Source: Baffinella frigidus (lineage: Eukaryota > Cryptophyceae > Cryptomonadales > Baffinellaceae). Taken from it: DNA of 28,476 nt. The DNA lies in the NCBI GenBank assembly GCA_026770585.1, contig MU646577.1, positions 469,076 to 497,551 on the forward strand, read 5' to 3'. A model generated the notes under the pieces. The model ran no database searches. It was not told where the DNA came from and was given only the letters and a program-made list of their open reading frames with translations. Positions 10,001 through 18,404 of this stretch are shown here, piece after piece; the stretch's first letter is position 1; each line of letters starts with the position of its first letter. Both the position numbers and the translations under genes were made by a program.

Positions 10001-13000
10001 GCAGCGTGTACGAACATTAAAAAACCTCGCTCGCTCGCTCAATTGTTTGAATGTTGACTAAATCCTAAAAATCTTTCTCAATCGCGCGCAGGGACGCACG
10101 GGGGGGCACCGCGCGAAGCAGCCGGTGCGTCTCCCCCCGGAACACACCTCTTCCCGAAATGTTGGGAGTGCACTCCCCCAAGCATTGAGATTGAACTCGT
10201 GCGTGCTCTGCCCTCCTCTTGGTGCTTGGTTAACAAACTGCCCCTCTCTCGGTTCTTGGTTCGTGGTTCGTGGTTCGTGGTGCTTGGTGCTTGGTGCTTG
10301 GTGCTTGGTTCTTGATACTTAGTTCGTGGTTCTTGGTTCTTAGTTATTGGTTCTTAACAAACTGAACACCCAGTGGCGATGGGGTTGCCGAATGGAGTCA
10401 GGGAACGGTCTCTGCACAGTCCCCCCAAACAATGACATTGCACTCCACCAAACGTTGAGGTTGAAACCCCCCTCCTCCCCCCTCCCCGTCTGCACATTTT
10501 CCCGGGAAAAGGACACGGCCGAAGCAGCCGGAGCGTGTCCTGCCCCCCCTCTTGGTTCGTGGTTCTTGGTTCTTGAAACTCAGCATCGTAGTGACGGGGT
10601 TGCCGAATGGAGTCAGGGTCTGGTCTCGTCGCATGCTCCCCAAACAATGACAGTCCCCCAAGGTATCGGTCTCTGAACAGTCACCCTGACTCCATTCCAG
10701 AGACCAGTCACCCTGACTCCATTCGACAACCCCATCGGTCTCTGCACAGTTCCCCCAAACAATGAGATTGCACTCCCCGAAACATTGAGGAACTCCTCGA
10801 TAACCCATGGGTGACCACTCGGTAGGCTACGGGGCACGCCCCTCCCCGGAAATCTGGGGGGGGGGCGTGCCAAATTGCTGACTTTTGGCTTGTTTCTTTG
10901 GCAAGAATTCACTAATTAACTAAGCACAGTTCCCCGTAATGTTCCGAGTGGTAACCGCAGCGTCCCCTTCAGAACCCGTAGCGCATTTTGACGCGTCAGG
11001 GCGTCGCAGGCATTCTGGACGATTTAGAACCCTCTGGACGATTTAGAACCTTCTGGACGATTTAGAACAATCCTAAGCCCTAAACCCTAAACCCTACTCT
11101 CAGGCAAGCAAGGCGTTCTGGGCGCCGAGCAACCCGTACATCGCATCGTCCTACGACAAATCTGAACCCTAAATACTAAATACTAAATACTAAATACTAA
11201 ATACCAAAGCAGGAAAGCGAGGCGTTCTGGGCGCTGAGTAATCCGTACATCGTATCGTCCTGCGACAAATATATACCCTGAACCCTGAAGCCTACTCTCA
11301 GGAAAGCGAGGCGTTCTGGGCGCCGAGCAACCGTCACGCGCGGCTCGAGAGCACCGCGCCTGTCGAAAGCCGCATGCTCTCCGCACAGGTATCTGAACCC
11401 TCCACCAGGTTTCCACCAGAGAGAGCGAGAGAGAGAGCGCGCTAGGGAGTTCCACCACCAGATTTCTACCAGATTGAACTCCCTGAGAGAGAGACAGATT
11501 TAGTTTGAAGCAAACAGCTGGCCGGGTCTAGAAAAACCCAGCCTTCCTGAGGGGGGGGCGGGGGGGGGTGTTTTGGGCGGCGAGCAACCGGCACGCGCGG
11601 CTGGAAAGCACCGCGCCTTTCGAGAGCCGCATGCTCTCCGCACAGTTTAAACCCGAAGGAAACCCGAAACCCAAACTGGAAGGAAAGCCGAAACGCCTCC
11701 CAGAGAGAGATTTAGTGTAAAGCAAGCAGCGCCTCGAGAGCACCTCTGCAGTCGAACCCCGCATGCTGTCCTGTCCGCGCATGTGCCTAGCCTTCCTGAG
11801 AGACCAGCCCGCGACGTTGGAGCAAATCGCCTGATTCACTCCCCTTGATTCGTACTGAGGTCGTCGGATTCCGACGACCTGTGGTACGAATCAGGGGGGG
11901 GGGGGTGCAGACGGTTTGCTCCCACTCTTGAGGGATGACAGCATGCGGCCTCGAGGACACCTCTGCGTTTGAAAGCCGCATGCTATCCGCGCAGTTGAAA
12001 CCTCACCCCGAAACACTAAACTCTCAACCCTCCACCAGAGTTCCACCACCAGATTTTCACCAGATTTTCGCGATCATATTTTCACCAGAGTTCAACTTCC
12101 TGAGAGAGAGATTTAGTGTGAAGCAAANNNNNNNNNNNNNNNNNNNNNNNNNNNNNNNNNNNNNNNNNNNNNNNNNNNNNNNNNNNNNNNNNNNNNNNNN
12201 NNNNNNNNNNNNNNNNNNNNNNNNNNNNNNNNNNNNNNNNNNNNNNNNNNNNNNNNNNNNNNNNNNNNNNNNNNNNNNNNNNNNNNNNNNNNNNNNNNNN
12301 NNNNNNNNNNNNNNNNNNNNNNNNNNNNNNNNNNNNNNNNNNNNNNNNNNNNNNNNNNNNNNNNNNNNNNNNNNNNNNNNNNNNNNNNNNNNNNNNNNNN
12401 NNNNNNNNNNNNNNNNNNNNNNNNNNNNNNNNNNNNNNNNNNNNNNNNNNNNNNNNNNNNNNNNNNNNNNNNNNNNNNNNNNNNNNNNNNNNNNNNNNNN
12501 NNNNNNNNNNNNNNNNNNNNNNNNNNNNNNNNNNNNNNNNNNNNNNNNNNNNNNNNNNNNNNNNNNNNNNNNNNNNNNNNNNNNNNNNNNNNNNNNNNNN
12601 NNNNNNNNNNNNNNNNNNNNNNNNNNNNNNNNNNNNNNNNNNNNNNNNNNNNNNNNNNNNNNNNNNNNNNNNNNNNNNNNNNNNNNNNNNNNNNNNNNNN
12701 NNNNNNNNNNNNNNNNNNNNNNNNNNNNNNNNNNNNNNNNNNNNNNNNNNNNNNNNNNNNNNNNNNNNNNNNNNNNNNNNNNNNNNNNNNNNNNNNNNNN
12801 NNNNNNNNNNNNNNNNNNNNNNNNNNNNNNNNNNNNNNNNNNNNNNNNNNNNNNNNNNNNNNNNNNNNNNNTGTATCACTCAACTCAAGGCTCAAGGGCC
12901 TCATTTAGGACCTGTATCGAGAGTGATAAAGAAGATACCCCCCAGCATTCCCCCCTTTGAAATACCCAGCAACATTCTCCCCTGTGCAATGTTCCCCAGC

Positions 13001-15767
13001 ATTCCCCCCTCAACAATATCCCCCAGCATTCTCCCCATGCTGTCGCTGTGCGCATGCCCCCCAACCTGAGTCCCCCTCTTCTCAAAACAATCAGACGACG
13101 GAGAGCATGGTTCTGCAGGAGGAGCTCAATCCGGTAACAGGTATTTTTCTTTTAAAAGCTGGCAATGAAAATTACTACACACCTGGTCACATCAGAAGCA
13201 ATTATGTAGTAATTATCGTGCAGATTTTTTGAAAGGACAATACTTGTTCCCGGATGAAGCTGCCAGAGGACTACACCCCCAAACCCTGCCTAACCCCCAA
13301 CCCTAAACCCTAAACCCTTGAATGCAGCGGATCAAGTCGCTGCTCGCGCTGGACCGGCAGCCGCCCTCGGTGCACCGCTGCACCCTCGACCGCACCCCGG
13401 TACAGAGAGATTTAAGGGTTTGAGTTGAGGAGTTTAGTGGGTAGGGTGTGGGGTGTGGGGTGTAGGGCGCCGCTAGCCAGCGTCGGTGCACCGCTGCACC
13501 CTCGACCGCACCCCGGTACAGAGAGACTCAGGGTTTCATGTGTGGGGAATGGGGAGATTTAGGGTTTGGGGCTTAGGGGATAGGTGTTAGGGGTTATGAT
13601 TCAAGGGTGGGGGGTGAGGGGGTGAGTTGAGGAGTTTAGTACCCTCGACCGCACCCCGGTACAGAGAGATTTAGGGTTTCTTCTTCTTCTTCTTCTTCTT
13701 TATTACCCTCACATGGTGTGCGCCATGGGGACCTCGAGAGAGGCCCCCCAGCCTTTTGAAAAGTGATCAACTTAATACTACTCTAATACCGCGATGTGGC
13801 GGGCGGGCTTGACTCCTTTTCATACGGAAAATAGGGTTTCATGTGCGGGGAACAGGGAGATTTAGGGTTTGGGGCTTAGGGGATAGGTGTTAGGGGTTAT
13901 GATTCAAGGGTGCGGGGTGAGGGGGTGAGTTGAGGAGTTTAGTGGGTAGGGTTTGGGGTGTGGGGTGTAGGGCGCCGCTAGCCAGCGTCGGTGCACCGCT
14001 GCACCCTCGACCGCACCCCGGTACTGGGAGAAGGGTTTCATGTTTGGGGTTTATGGGGTTGGGATTCAGGGGTGAGGGTTGGGGGTGAGGGGTGAGGGGC
14101 TTAGGGCACCGCTGTCCGTTGGTGCACCGCTGCACCCCAGTACACCCCCCCCTACAGGGAAATTTGGGTTTGGAAGGTTTGGGGTTTAGGGGTTAGGGGT
14201 GAGGGGTTAGGTGTTATCAGGGGTTAGCGGTTAGTGGTTTTCAGGGTTCAGGGGTTGGGGGTTGGGGAGTGGGGTTTGGGGTTGAGGGCGCCGGCTGCCG
14301 GCTTGAGTGCGGCGGATGACATCGCTGCTCGCGGAGGATCGCTAGCCACCCTCGGTGCACCGCTGCACCCTCGACCCCACCCCGGTACATCTCCCTCAGG
14401 GTTGGGGGTTCGGGTTTATCAGGGTTTGGGGGTGAGGGGTGCGGGTTGAGGGTTGAAGGTTGAAAGTTTGGGGGTCAGGGGCTAGGGGTTGTCGGGGTTT
14501 AGGGGTGAGGGTTTGGGGTGGGGTGTTTGGGGTTCAGGGCGTCGCCAGCCGCCTTCCGTGCACCCTCGACCGCACCCCGATACAGAGAGGAGGTGTTTGG
14601 GGCTCGGGGGTTAGGGTTGGGTGTCAGGTGTCAGGGGTTGGGTGATCTCAGGGGTTAGGGGTTAGGGGTCGGGGGTTAGGGTGTCTCCGTCTGTCGGGCA
14701 CCGGGGTCCGGTGGAGGGTGCAGCGTTGCACCGAACCTTAAAATCCTAAATCCTAAGCCCTAACCAATACACCCGAAACCCCAAAGCCATACCCATAAAC
14801 CATAAACCATAAACCATAAACCCTCAACCCTAAACCCTAAACCCTAACCCCCGAACCCTAAACCCTAATCCCTAATCCCTAATCTCTAACCCCTAACCCC
14901 CCCAAAACCTTCACCCTAAACCCCAAACCCCGAACCCTAAACCCCAACCGCAGGCCCTGAAAGAGTTCATGGGCAAAATCGGGCGGTGTACCTAAACCAT
15001 AACCTCCCAACCATAAACCATAAACCATAAACCATAAACCATAGACCATAAACCATAAACCATAAACCAGCAAGTCTAAATTGGGTGGGACAATAAACCA
15101 GCACGTCTAAATTGGGTGGGACAATAAACTGCAGGCGCTGAAAGAATTCATGGGCAAGATCGGGCGGGGCACCGCGCACTACGACCCCCTTCGCGATGTC
15201 TTCACCGTCGACCAGGTGGACCCCCGAAACCCGAAACACGAAAATCCAAATATGAAACATGAAGTACGAAACACGAAACACGAAACACGAAACACGAAAA
15301 TCCAAACCTAAAACATCAAGTACGGAACACGAAACACGAAACACGAAACACGAAGCACGTACGCGAAACACCGAAACACGAAACACGAAATACGAATCCT
15401 GCCACACGGAACCATCAGTGTCAAGCCCATCGATGGATGGACGGGACCTCACGAACCGTTGCGTAACTGAAAATGCTGATAATGCACGCGTCCATATACA
15501 GGAAACCATCAGCCTCAAGCCGGTGCGAATGGAAGGGACCTCCCCAACCGTCGCGCCTCCGCACTTACTGACAAATGCTGATATCAAATGCTGACAAATG
15601 CTGACAAATGCTGACAAATGCTGACAAATGCTGACAACGCACGCGTCCCTTTACAGGAAACCATCAGCATCAAGCCCGTGCCCATGGACGGGAAACTGCG
15701 AACCGTCGAGGCCCCGCACTCGTCCGTGGGCGCCAACGCGGGCGTCAACGTCATCCGCCGTCGCTGA
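7018..15767 (+). CDS. Unrecognised multi-exon gene with acidic Ser-rich N-terminus
   Basis: I do not recognise the product. Proposed exons: 7018-7137, 7242-7379, 7908-7972, 9045-9150, 11302-11388, 13095-13133, 13328-13399, 15135-15215, 15657-15767. All have GT/AG borders and consistent phase, giving 272 residues if no exon hides in the N gap. The N-terminus is acidic (GFDTEEDEEDD, EGEDEEYQGE, SSSESDNDSDSSE), then come charged, probably helical segments (VREFKKRYDDVRAAVASDHA, YRAWLVRRMMEGRGSVLDRI) and a basic end (VNVIRRR). No signal peptide or membrane segment is visible. Acidic Ser stretches are common in nuclear proteins, but that is only a hint. Exons from 7908 onward are supported by their neighbouring echoes, which recognise the same borders. 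Exon 1, the 39-nt exon at 13095 and the start codon are least certain. Confidence 0.6.
7148..7194. repeat. 12-bp-arm hairpin with a repeated right arm
   Basis: GCCGTGGACCCC (7148-7159) is followed after TT by its exact reverse complement (7162-7173), and the right arm TTGGGGTCCACGGC recurs at 7181-7194. It lies in the proposed first intron of the unrecognised gene. Confidence 0.7.
7541..7732 (+). repeat. Polypurine GA/CAGAGA tract
   Basis: About 190 nt of nearly pure purine on the plus strand (GAGAGACAGAGA and AAAGAAAG units) in the second intron of the unrecognised gene. It explains the long low-complexity Arg/Glu and Ser/Leu frames that cross it; these are not genes. Confidence 0.85.
7821..7850 (+). 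pseudogene. Echo of exon 3 of the unrecognised gene (5' part)
   Basis: Reads VRDFKKRYAD after a GAG acceptor-like junction. It matches the start of the exon at 7908-7972 (VREFKKRYDD), lies upstream of it and lacks the 3' half and donor. Confidence 0.75.
8065..8488 (+). pseudogene. Three echoes of exon 3 of the unrecognised gene (3' parts with donor)
   Basis: Copies at 8065-8080 (DHAGG end only), 8260-8309 (KRYDDVRAAVASDHAGG) and 8446-8488 (decayed, with deletions) all end at a GT donor and lack an acceptor. All are downstream of the intact exon at 7908-7972. Confidence 0.8.
8574..8940 (+). pseudogene. Two echoes of exon 4 of the unrecognised gene (5' part with acceptor)
   Basis: Around 8574-8670 and 8768-8865, copies of the first half of the exon at 9045-9150 follow an ACACAG acceptor (YRAWL...SVLD.IEY). 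They degrade at the point matching the middle of the exon, then run into a shared flank (AAACACCGAACCTAAACCCG; GGTATTGATACCGCGTCTGG). The two units are about 194 bp apart, and short acceptor fragments (CCAAGGTACCGCGC) add a finer layer. All are upstream of the intact exon. Confidence 0.8.
9278..9377. repeat. Tandem ~30-bp palindromic units
   Basis: Three units of the form ATGGCTCCTGAACCTGAATC followed by GGGTTCAGGAG. Each can fold on itself (CTCCTGAACC against GGGTTCAGGAG). They lie in the fourth intron of the unrecognised gene. Confidence 0.75.
9402..9573. mobile_element. Foldback element with 30-bp perfect arms
   Basis: CTCGGAGGTTGCTCAAATTG... (9411-9440) is the exact reverse complement of 9534-9563, and the match extends outward with one mismatch to about 9402 and 9573. 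Between the arms is a perfect 26-bp palindrome (9460-9485, centred on AGATCT). There is no ORF. It looks like a small MITE or foldback transposon; no second copy was found in the window. Confidence 0.65.
9733..9897. mobile_element. Foldback (MITE-like) element, family C, second copy
   Basis: Termini AACCACACAGTGGGCTACGA and, from the right end reversed, AACCACACAGCGGACTTCGA. The 165-bp element carries TGCCTACCGTAGGGTCCTAG inside. It is the same family as 3063-3258 but diverged, and lies in the fourth intron of the unrecognised gene. Confidence 0.7.
10240..10760. repeat. Simple GGTTCTTGGTGCTT repeat and complex direct/inverted repeats
   Basis: 10240-10345 is a GGTTCGTGGTTCTTGGTGCT simple repeat, with a shorter one at 10551-10580. 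A unit containing GGGGTTGCCGAATGGAGTCA occurs at 10381 and 10597 on the plus strand and, reverse-complemented, near 10685-10735. CCCCAAACAATGA-type blocks are interspersed. I see no exon in this stretch (9151-11103). Confidence 0.65.
11104..11271 (+). pseudogene. Two echoes of exon 5 of the unrecognised gene (5' part with acceptor)
   Basis: ASKAFWAPSNPYIASSYDK (11104) and ESEAFWALSNPYIVSSCDK (11213) each follow an AG acceptor and match the start of the exon at 11302-11388 (ESEAFWAPSN). Both then continue with a shared segment (PYI.SS.DK) absent from the intact exon. They are upstream and have no donor. Confidence 0.75.
11570..11992 (+). pseudogene. Three echoes of exon 5 of the unrecognised gene (3' part)
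   Basis: Copies at 11570-11646, 11729-11790 and 11940-11992 repeat the HARLESTAP...ESRMLSAQ half, with intervening intron containing GAGAGAGATTTAGTGTRAAG. Donors are decayed (CACAGTTTAAA, CGCAGTTGAAA). The next unit's intron runs straight into the N gap. Confidence 0.8.
11847..11893. repeat. Hairpin
   Basis: GATTCGTAC-TGA-GGTCGTCGG faces CCGACGACC-TGT-GGTACGAATC with an AATT-like loop. This gives about 18 paired bases in an imperfect 47-bp foldback. No ORF. Confidence 0.65.
12128..12871. other. Assembly gap (744 N)
   Basis: Run of N. The left flank ends inside the repeated unit that carries the exon-5 echoes (GAGAGAGATTTAGTGTGAAG), so the missing sequence may be further copies. It could also hide an exon of the unrecognised gene. 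Confidence 0.99.
13470..14590 (+). pseudogene. Array of echoes of the RIKSLLALDRQ exon (3' parts with donor)
   Basis: The exon at 13328-13399 encodes RIKSLLALDRQPPSVHRCTL followed by DRTP and a GTACAG donor. Copies follow at about 13470, 13640, 13975, 14106, 14290 and 14530. All contain part of TGCACCCTCGACCGCACCCC, and most keep the GTACAG donor. The copy at 14310-14390 is nearly full length but carries a stop and missense changes. Intron between copies is G-rich TTTAGGG-like repeat. A TTCTTC microsatellite sits at 13678-13700. Confidence 0.85.
14697..14733 (-). pseudogene. Inverted echo of the RIKSLLALDRQ exon
   Basis: GGTGGAGGGTGCAGCGTTGC matches the reverse complement of the exon's CACCGCTGCACCCTCGACC end. 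It is the only echo in opposite orientation. Just to its right the telomere-like repeat switches from GGGTTTA-type to CCCTAAA-type on the plus strand. Confidence 0.6.
14954..14989 (+). pseudogene. Echo of the ALKEFMGKIGRG exon (5' part with acceptor)
   Basis: GCAG acceptor followed by ALKEFMGKIGR, then break. It matches the start of the exon at 15135-15215 and is upstream of it. Between them are CATAAAC tandem repeats and a 38-bp direct repeat containing AGTCTAAATTGGGTGGGACA. Confidence 0.85.
15230..15395. repeat. CGAAACACGAAACA tandem repeat
   Basis: Degenerate 8-9 bp units (ACACGAAAC) fill most of the last intron's start, with two blocks repeating AAAATCCAAA and CATGAAGTACG. Confidence 0.8.
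15404..15560 (+). pseudogene. Two echoes of the last exon of the unrecognised gene (5' part)
   Basis: 15404-15470 and 15480-15560 carry copies of the start of the exon at 15657 (ACCATCAGTGTCAAGCCC; ACAG acceptor then ETISLKPVRMEGT). The second also copies the upstream flank ATGCACGCGTCC. Both are upstream of the intact exon and neither holds the stop. Confidence 0.8.
15568..15638. repeat. CTGACAAATG 10-bp tandem repeat
   Basis: Six or so copies of CTGACAAATG just before the last exon's acceptor. The repeat also flanks the preceding echo as GAAAATGCTGATAATGC. Confidence 0.9.
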
Positions 15768-15784
15768 AGCCTTGCGTTTTGACG

Positions 15785-15929
15785 CGTTTGGACACGACCT
15801 GTGGGACGTGCGGACACGACCCAGGACGTGAGAACACGGGCGCTAACGTCGTCCGCGGTCGCTGAGGCCTCGCGTGTGGACGTGACACAGGACGTGGGTA
15901 CACACGACTTAGGACGTGTGGACACGACA
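15785..15929 (+). repeat. 3' echo of the last exon plus GGACGTGTGGACACGAC repeats
   Basis: 15838-15875 copies the coding end and stop of the unrecognised gene with its 3' flank (GCTAACGTCGTCCGCGGTCG CTGAGGCC against the intact GTCAACGTCATCCGCCGTCGCTGAAGCC). It is embedded in GGACACGAC / GGACGTGTGGACAC repeats that resume at 16033-16060 beyond an inserted element. Confidence 0.75.
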
Positions 15930-15930
15930 T

Positions 15931-16032
15931 ATCCCTTGAGTCCCAGTAGGCGCATACGCCCTACGGTAGGACCCTAGGACCTGCCTAGGGAGAGTTAGGG
16001 TGAATGTTCCCCCTATCGGCACTTAAGGGATA
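15931..16032. mobile_element. MITE-like element, family A (copy 1)
   Basis: About 102 bp bounded by TATCCCTTGAGT and ACTTAAGGGATA. The interior has GCCCTACGGTAGGACCCTAG. It interrupts a GGACGTGTGGACACGAC repeat, so it looks like an insertion at TA. Confidence 0.7.
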
Positions 16033-16066
16033 GGACGTGTGGACACAACACTGGACGTGGCAGGGG

Positions 16067-16191
16067 TACAGGGGTACCTCGCTCATAAGAAACCACCCCA
16101 CCCTAGGACCCTACAGTAGGCCGATGCCTAGGGCCCTATGGTGGTCTTTTTTTGGGGGGGGGGGGTCTCTTATGAGCGAGGTACCCCTGTA
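16067..16191. mobile_element. MITE-like element, family B (copy 1)
   Basis: Termini TACAGGGGTACCTCGCTCAT and the matching ATGAGCGAGGTACCCCTGTA. The interior has GGACCCTACAGTAGGCC and a long G run. Beyond its right end is another partial terminus (AGGGGTACCTGGCTCATAAG, 16192-16211), a nested or abutting second copy. No ORF. Confidence 0.75.
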
Positions 16192-16302
16192 GGGGTACCT
16201 GGCTCATAAGGAAACGCCCCTGCCCCTCTAGGTCCTGCTCAGACGCAGCCTCGGTGAGGATGCGGCCGTGTTGGTAATAATAAAGGTCTCTCACTCTCTC
16301 TC

Positions 16303-16402
16303 TCAAGTGGCGAGTAGGCTCATATGCCCTACCGCAGGGCCCTAGGACCTGCCTACGACCTCTTGGCGGTCAATTTTGGCCGCCTCGCCACTTAAGGGAT
16401 AA
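16303..16402. mobile_element. MITE-like element, family A (copy 2)
   Basis: CTCAAGTGGCGAG and CTCGCCACTTAAGGGATA enclose GCCCTACCGCAGGGCCCTAG. The left terminus merges with a CTCTCT run. Confidence 0.65.
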
Positions 16403-16534
16403 CCCCTCTCTCTCTTAGGACGGACACGCTGGAGTGTCCAAGAACCAAGAACCACGAACCGAGTGACCTGTTCATTGCCAGCACAAAGTGTGCGTGTACA
16501 TGCATGTGTGGAATAAAACCAGGTATGAAAGCTG

Positions 16535-16639
16535 TATTCCTTAAGTGCCCAGTAGGCTCATACGCCCTACGGTAGGGCCCTAGGACCTGCCTAGGACCTC
16601 TAGGCCCTCAAATTTGTGGGCATGGGCACTCAAGGGATA
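16535..16639. mobile_element. MITE-like element, family A (copy 3)
   Basis: TATTCCTTAAGTGCCC and GGGCACTCAAGGGATA bound 105 bp. The core is GCCCTACGGTAGGGCCCTAG. Confidence 0.7.
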
Positions 16640-16670
16640 GATGCAGCAATGCACTCCTGCACCCGTCGGT

Positions 16671-17080
16671 CAGTTTCAGTCCGGTTTTGCCTCGCCATCA
16701 AGGACTGAGTTTTTCGACGTTTCTTGCAGTCAGCCGGGAATCCAGGAGTAAAAACTCTCTCTGCCTTTAGGTCCTTTAGGTTTTAATTTCTCCCAACATA
16801 CGCCAACGACACGCCCTTCCGTAGAAAGGACTGCAGAGGAAGCATTTTTGCTTTCGGATCGCGTTTCGCTCTCCAGTGCAGAGGCTCGTGAAGAGGGGAT
16901 ACAGGGTGACTCTCTTGGGGTCTTACGACGGCATACCTTCATGAGTCAACCACCGAGGCTCGTCACCTGTTCAACGGAGGCTCACAGGTCTGGTTTTGCC
17001 TCGTTATCATGGACTGCGTCTTTCGGCGTTTCTTGCAGTCCGCGGCCGCCGGAAATCCAGGAGTAAAAACTTTCTCTCTG
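16671..17080. repeat. Direct repeat E, two ~100-bp copies
   Basis: 16671-16771 and 16980-17080 share GGTTTTGCCTCG, GGACTG.GT.TTTCG.CGTTTCTTGCAGTC and ATCCAGGAGTAAAAACT with about 85% identity by eye. A diverged D-like segment (16764-16885) follows the first copy. No gene is seen in 15930-17946. Confidence 0.65.
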
Positions 17081-17217
17081 CCACCACACATCCCCTGCCG
17101 ATCAGGCCCTGCTTGATTAGGACCAAAACGCCACACGGCCACCATGTATGCACACACCACCAAGGCTTGTTTTTGAGCAGGGCGCCGATCGAGGTTCCGA
17201 CGCATTGTGTCCTCTGC

Positions 17218-17321
17218 ACCGGGAGGCTTGATGCGATCCGAAACGAAGCAGGGCTTTTCTGCAGAACCAGTTCCAGTGTCCGCCAATTGTGGGAGTAAAA
17301 AGAACCTAGAGGACCTAAAGG
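17218..17321 (-). mobile_element. Dispersed element D (copy in minus orientation)
   Basis: Reverse complement begins CCTTTAGGTCCTCTAGGTTC and ends near GGATCGCATCAAGCCTCCCG, matching copies at 18302 and 20080. TGCA flanks both sides (17214-17217 and 17322-17325), a possible short target duplication. Confidence 0.6.
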
Positions 17322-17377
17322 TGCATGGCAGTGAGAGAGATCTGGATGCCTTTCTTGATCGTGACAAGGCCGCCATG

Positions 17378-17500
17378 TACAGGGGTACCTGGCTCATAAG
17401 AAACTGCCCCCCCCCCCTGGGACCACCGCAGGGCCCTAGGCATAGGCCTACTGTAGGGTCCTAGGGGGAGGCGGTTTCTAATGAGCGAGGTACCCCTGTA
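17378..17500. mobile_element. MITE-like element, family B (copy 2)
   Basis: TACAGGGGTACCTGGCTCAT and ATGAGCGAGGTACCCCTGTA bound 123 bp. The core is CCTACTGTAGGGTCCTAGG. Confidence 0.75.
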
Positions 17501-17644
17501 TTCACTCCCACGGATGTGACGCCCCCCGTCGGCAGTCGAGGTAGACCTTTGCTCTACCACCCCCGAAGAGGCTGCGTCTGAGCAGGATCTAGAGAGAGGT
17601 TACGCGCACTCTACACCTTGTGCACATCTGAACTACATCTGGAC

Positions 17645-17768
17645 TACAGGGGTACCTCGCTCATGAGACAACGCCCCCTCTCCTAGGACCACCGCAGGGC
17701 CCCAGGTGTCGGCCTACTGCAGGGTTCCTAATGGAGGGTGTTGTCTTGTGATCGAGGTGCCCCATGTA
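17645..17768. mobile_element. MITE-like element, family B (copy 3, decayed)
   Basis: TACAGGGGTACCTCGCTCAT at the left; the right end is ATCGAGGTGCCCCATGTA with several changes. The core is CCTACTGCAGGG. Confidence 0.7.
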
Positions 17769-17946
17769 GCAATTCTGAGCAAGGTTTGGTTACGTGTGTG
17801 TTGCAGGCACGACCTTGCGAAATCTAGTCCAGGTTCACTCAACCTGCGGGCGTGCACGCCCAAGAAGGCTGGGACTGTAAGGAGAGATCTGCTGGCTTCA
17901 TCCCTTCGGTGATGAACTCCTGTCTCGTGTAGCAAGGAGAAAGGAT

Positions 17947-18243
17947 ATGTCGGCAGCGTTGGCCGTGGCGATCCAGACTCTGTCGCTCCAGACCAGCTGC
18001 GCCCACTGCGGGAAGGAGGTTTCTTCGCACCGCTGCTCGCGCTGCAGGCAAGCCTGGTCCTGCGGGGCTGCATGCCAGACCGCGGATTGGAAGAAGCACA
18101 AGAAGACGTGCGCGCCGCCGATGTCTCTGGACGACGTTCGTGCGAAGGTGCTGGCGGCAGGCGTCGCTCAAGACTGGCGGGAGGTTCTCAAGTGGGAGGG
18201 GCGCATCGATGAGCTGATGGAGGGGCTTCAAGATGACACCTGA
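17947..18243 (+). CDS. Short MYND zinc-finger protein
   Basis: 98-residue ORF. A complete MYND-type zinc finger occupies residues 18-55, with C18, C21, C30, C33, C39, C43, H51 and C55 in the usual spacing. MYND fingers are protein-interaction modules. After the finger comes a conserved tail, DWREVLKWEGRIDELMEG, that also occurs in the pseudogene at 19105-20290. The ORF stops right after LQDDT, where sequence related to the right end of element D begins (CATCAGGCCCCCC). The gene therefore looks 3'-truncated relative to longer MYND/TPR relatives; the stop may have been created by that junction. No intron is needed. The start is the only ATG before the finger in this frame. The finger is sure; whether it is expressed is not. 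Confidence 0.75.
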   Translation: MSAALAVAIQTLSLQTSCAHCGKEVSSHRCSRCRQAWSCGAACQTADWKKHKKTCAPPMSLDDVRAKVLAAGVAQDWREVLKWEGRIDELMEGLQDDT

Positions 18244-18301
18244 CATCAGGCCCCCCGGTGCAGAAGGGTCGCGGCAGAACCCAGAAAAAGTTTTCCAGGA
18301 A

Positions 18302-18404
18302 CTTTAGGTCCTTTAGGTTCTTCGAGCTCCCAACATAGGCGGACACCGGAACGTATCCTGCAGAAAGGCCATGCTTCCTTTCGGATCACATCAGGCCCCC
18401 CAGT
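18302..18404 (+). mobile_element. Dispersed element D (copy)
   Basis: About 103 bp from CTTTAGGTCCTTTAGGTTCT to GATCACATCAGGCCCCCCAGT, nearly identical to 20080-20183. No ORF and no long inverted termini. A related right end also sits at 18244-18262, just past the MYND stop. Confidence 0.75.

Noticed and set aside
10347-10912. Frames of 65-136 codons in the 10.3-10.9 kb repeats
   Set aside because: They follow direct and inverted repeats (GTTGCCGAATGGAGTCAGGG) and have no splice or domain support.
12128-12960. Frames running through the N gap
   Set aside because: They consist of undefined residues and have no support.
13470-14400. A CRISPR-like array, suggested by regularly recurring GCACCCTCGACCGCACCCCG
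   Set aside because: The repeat is a coding-exon fragment with a splice donor, spacing is irregular, spacers are simple repeat, and the genome is eukaryotic.
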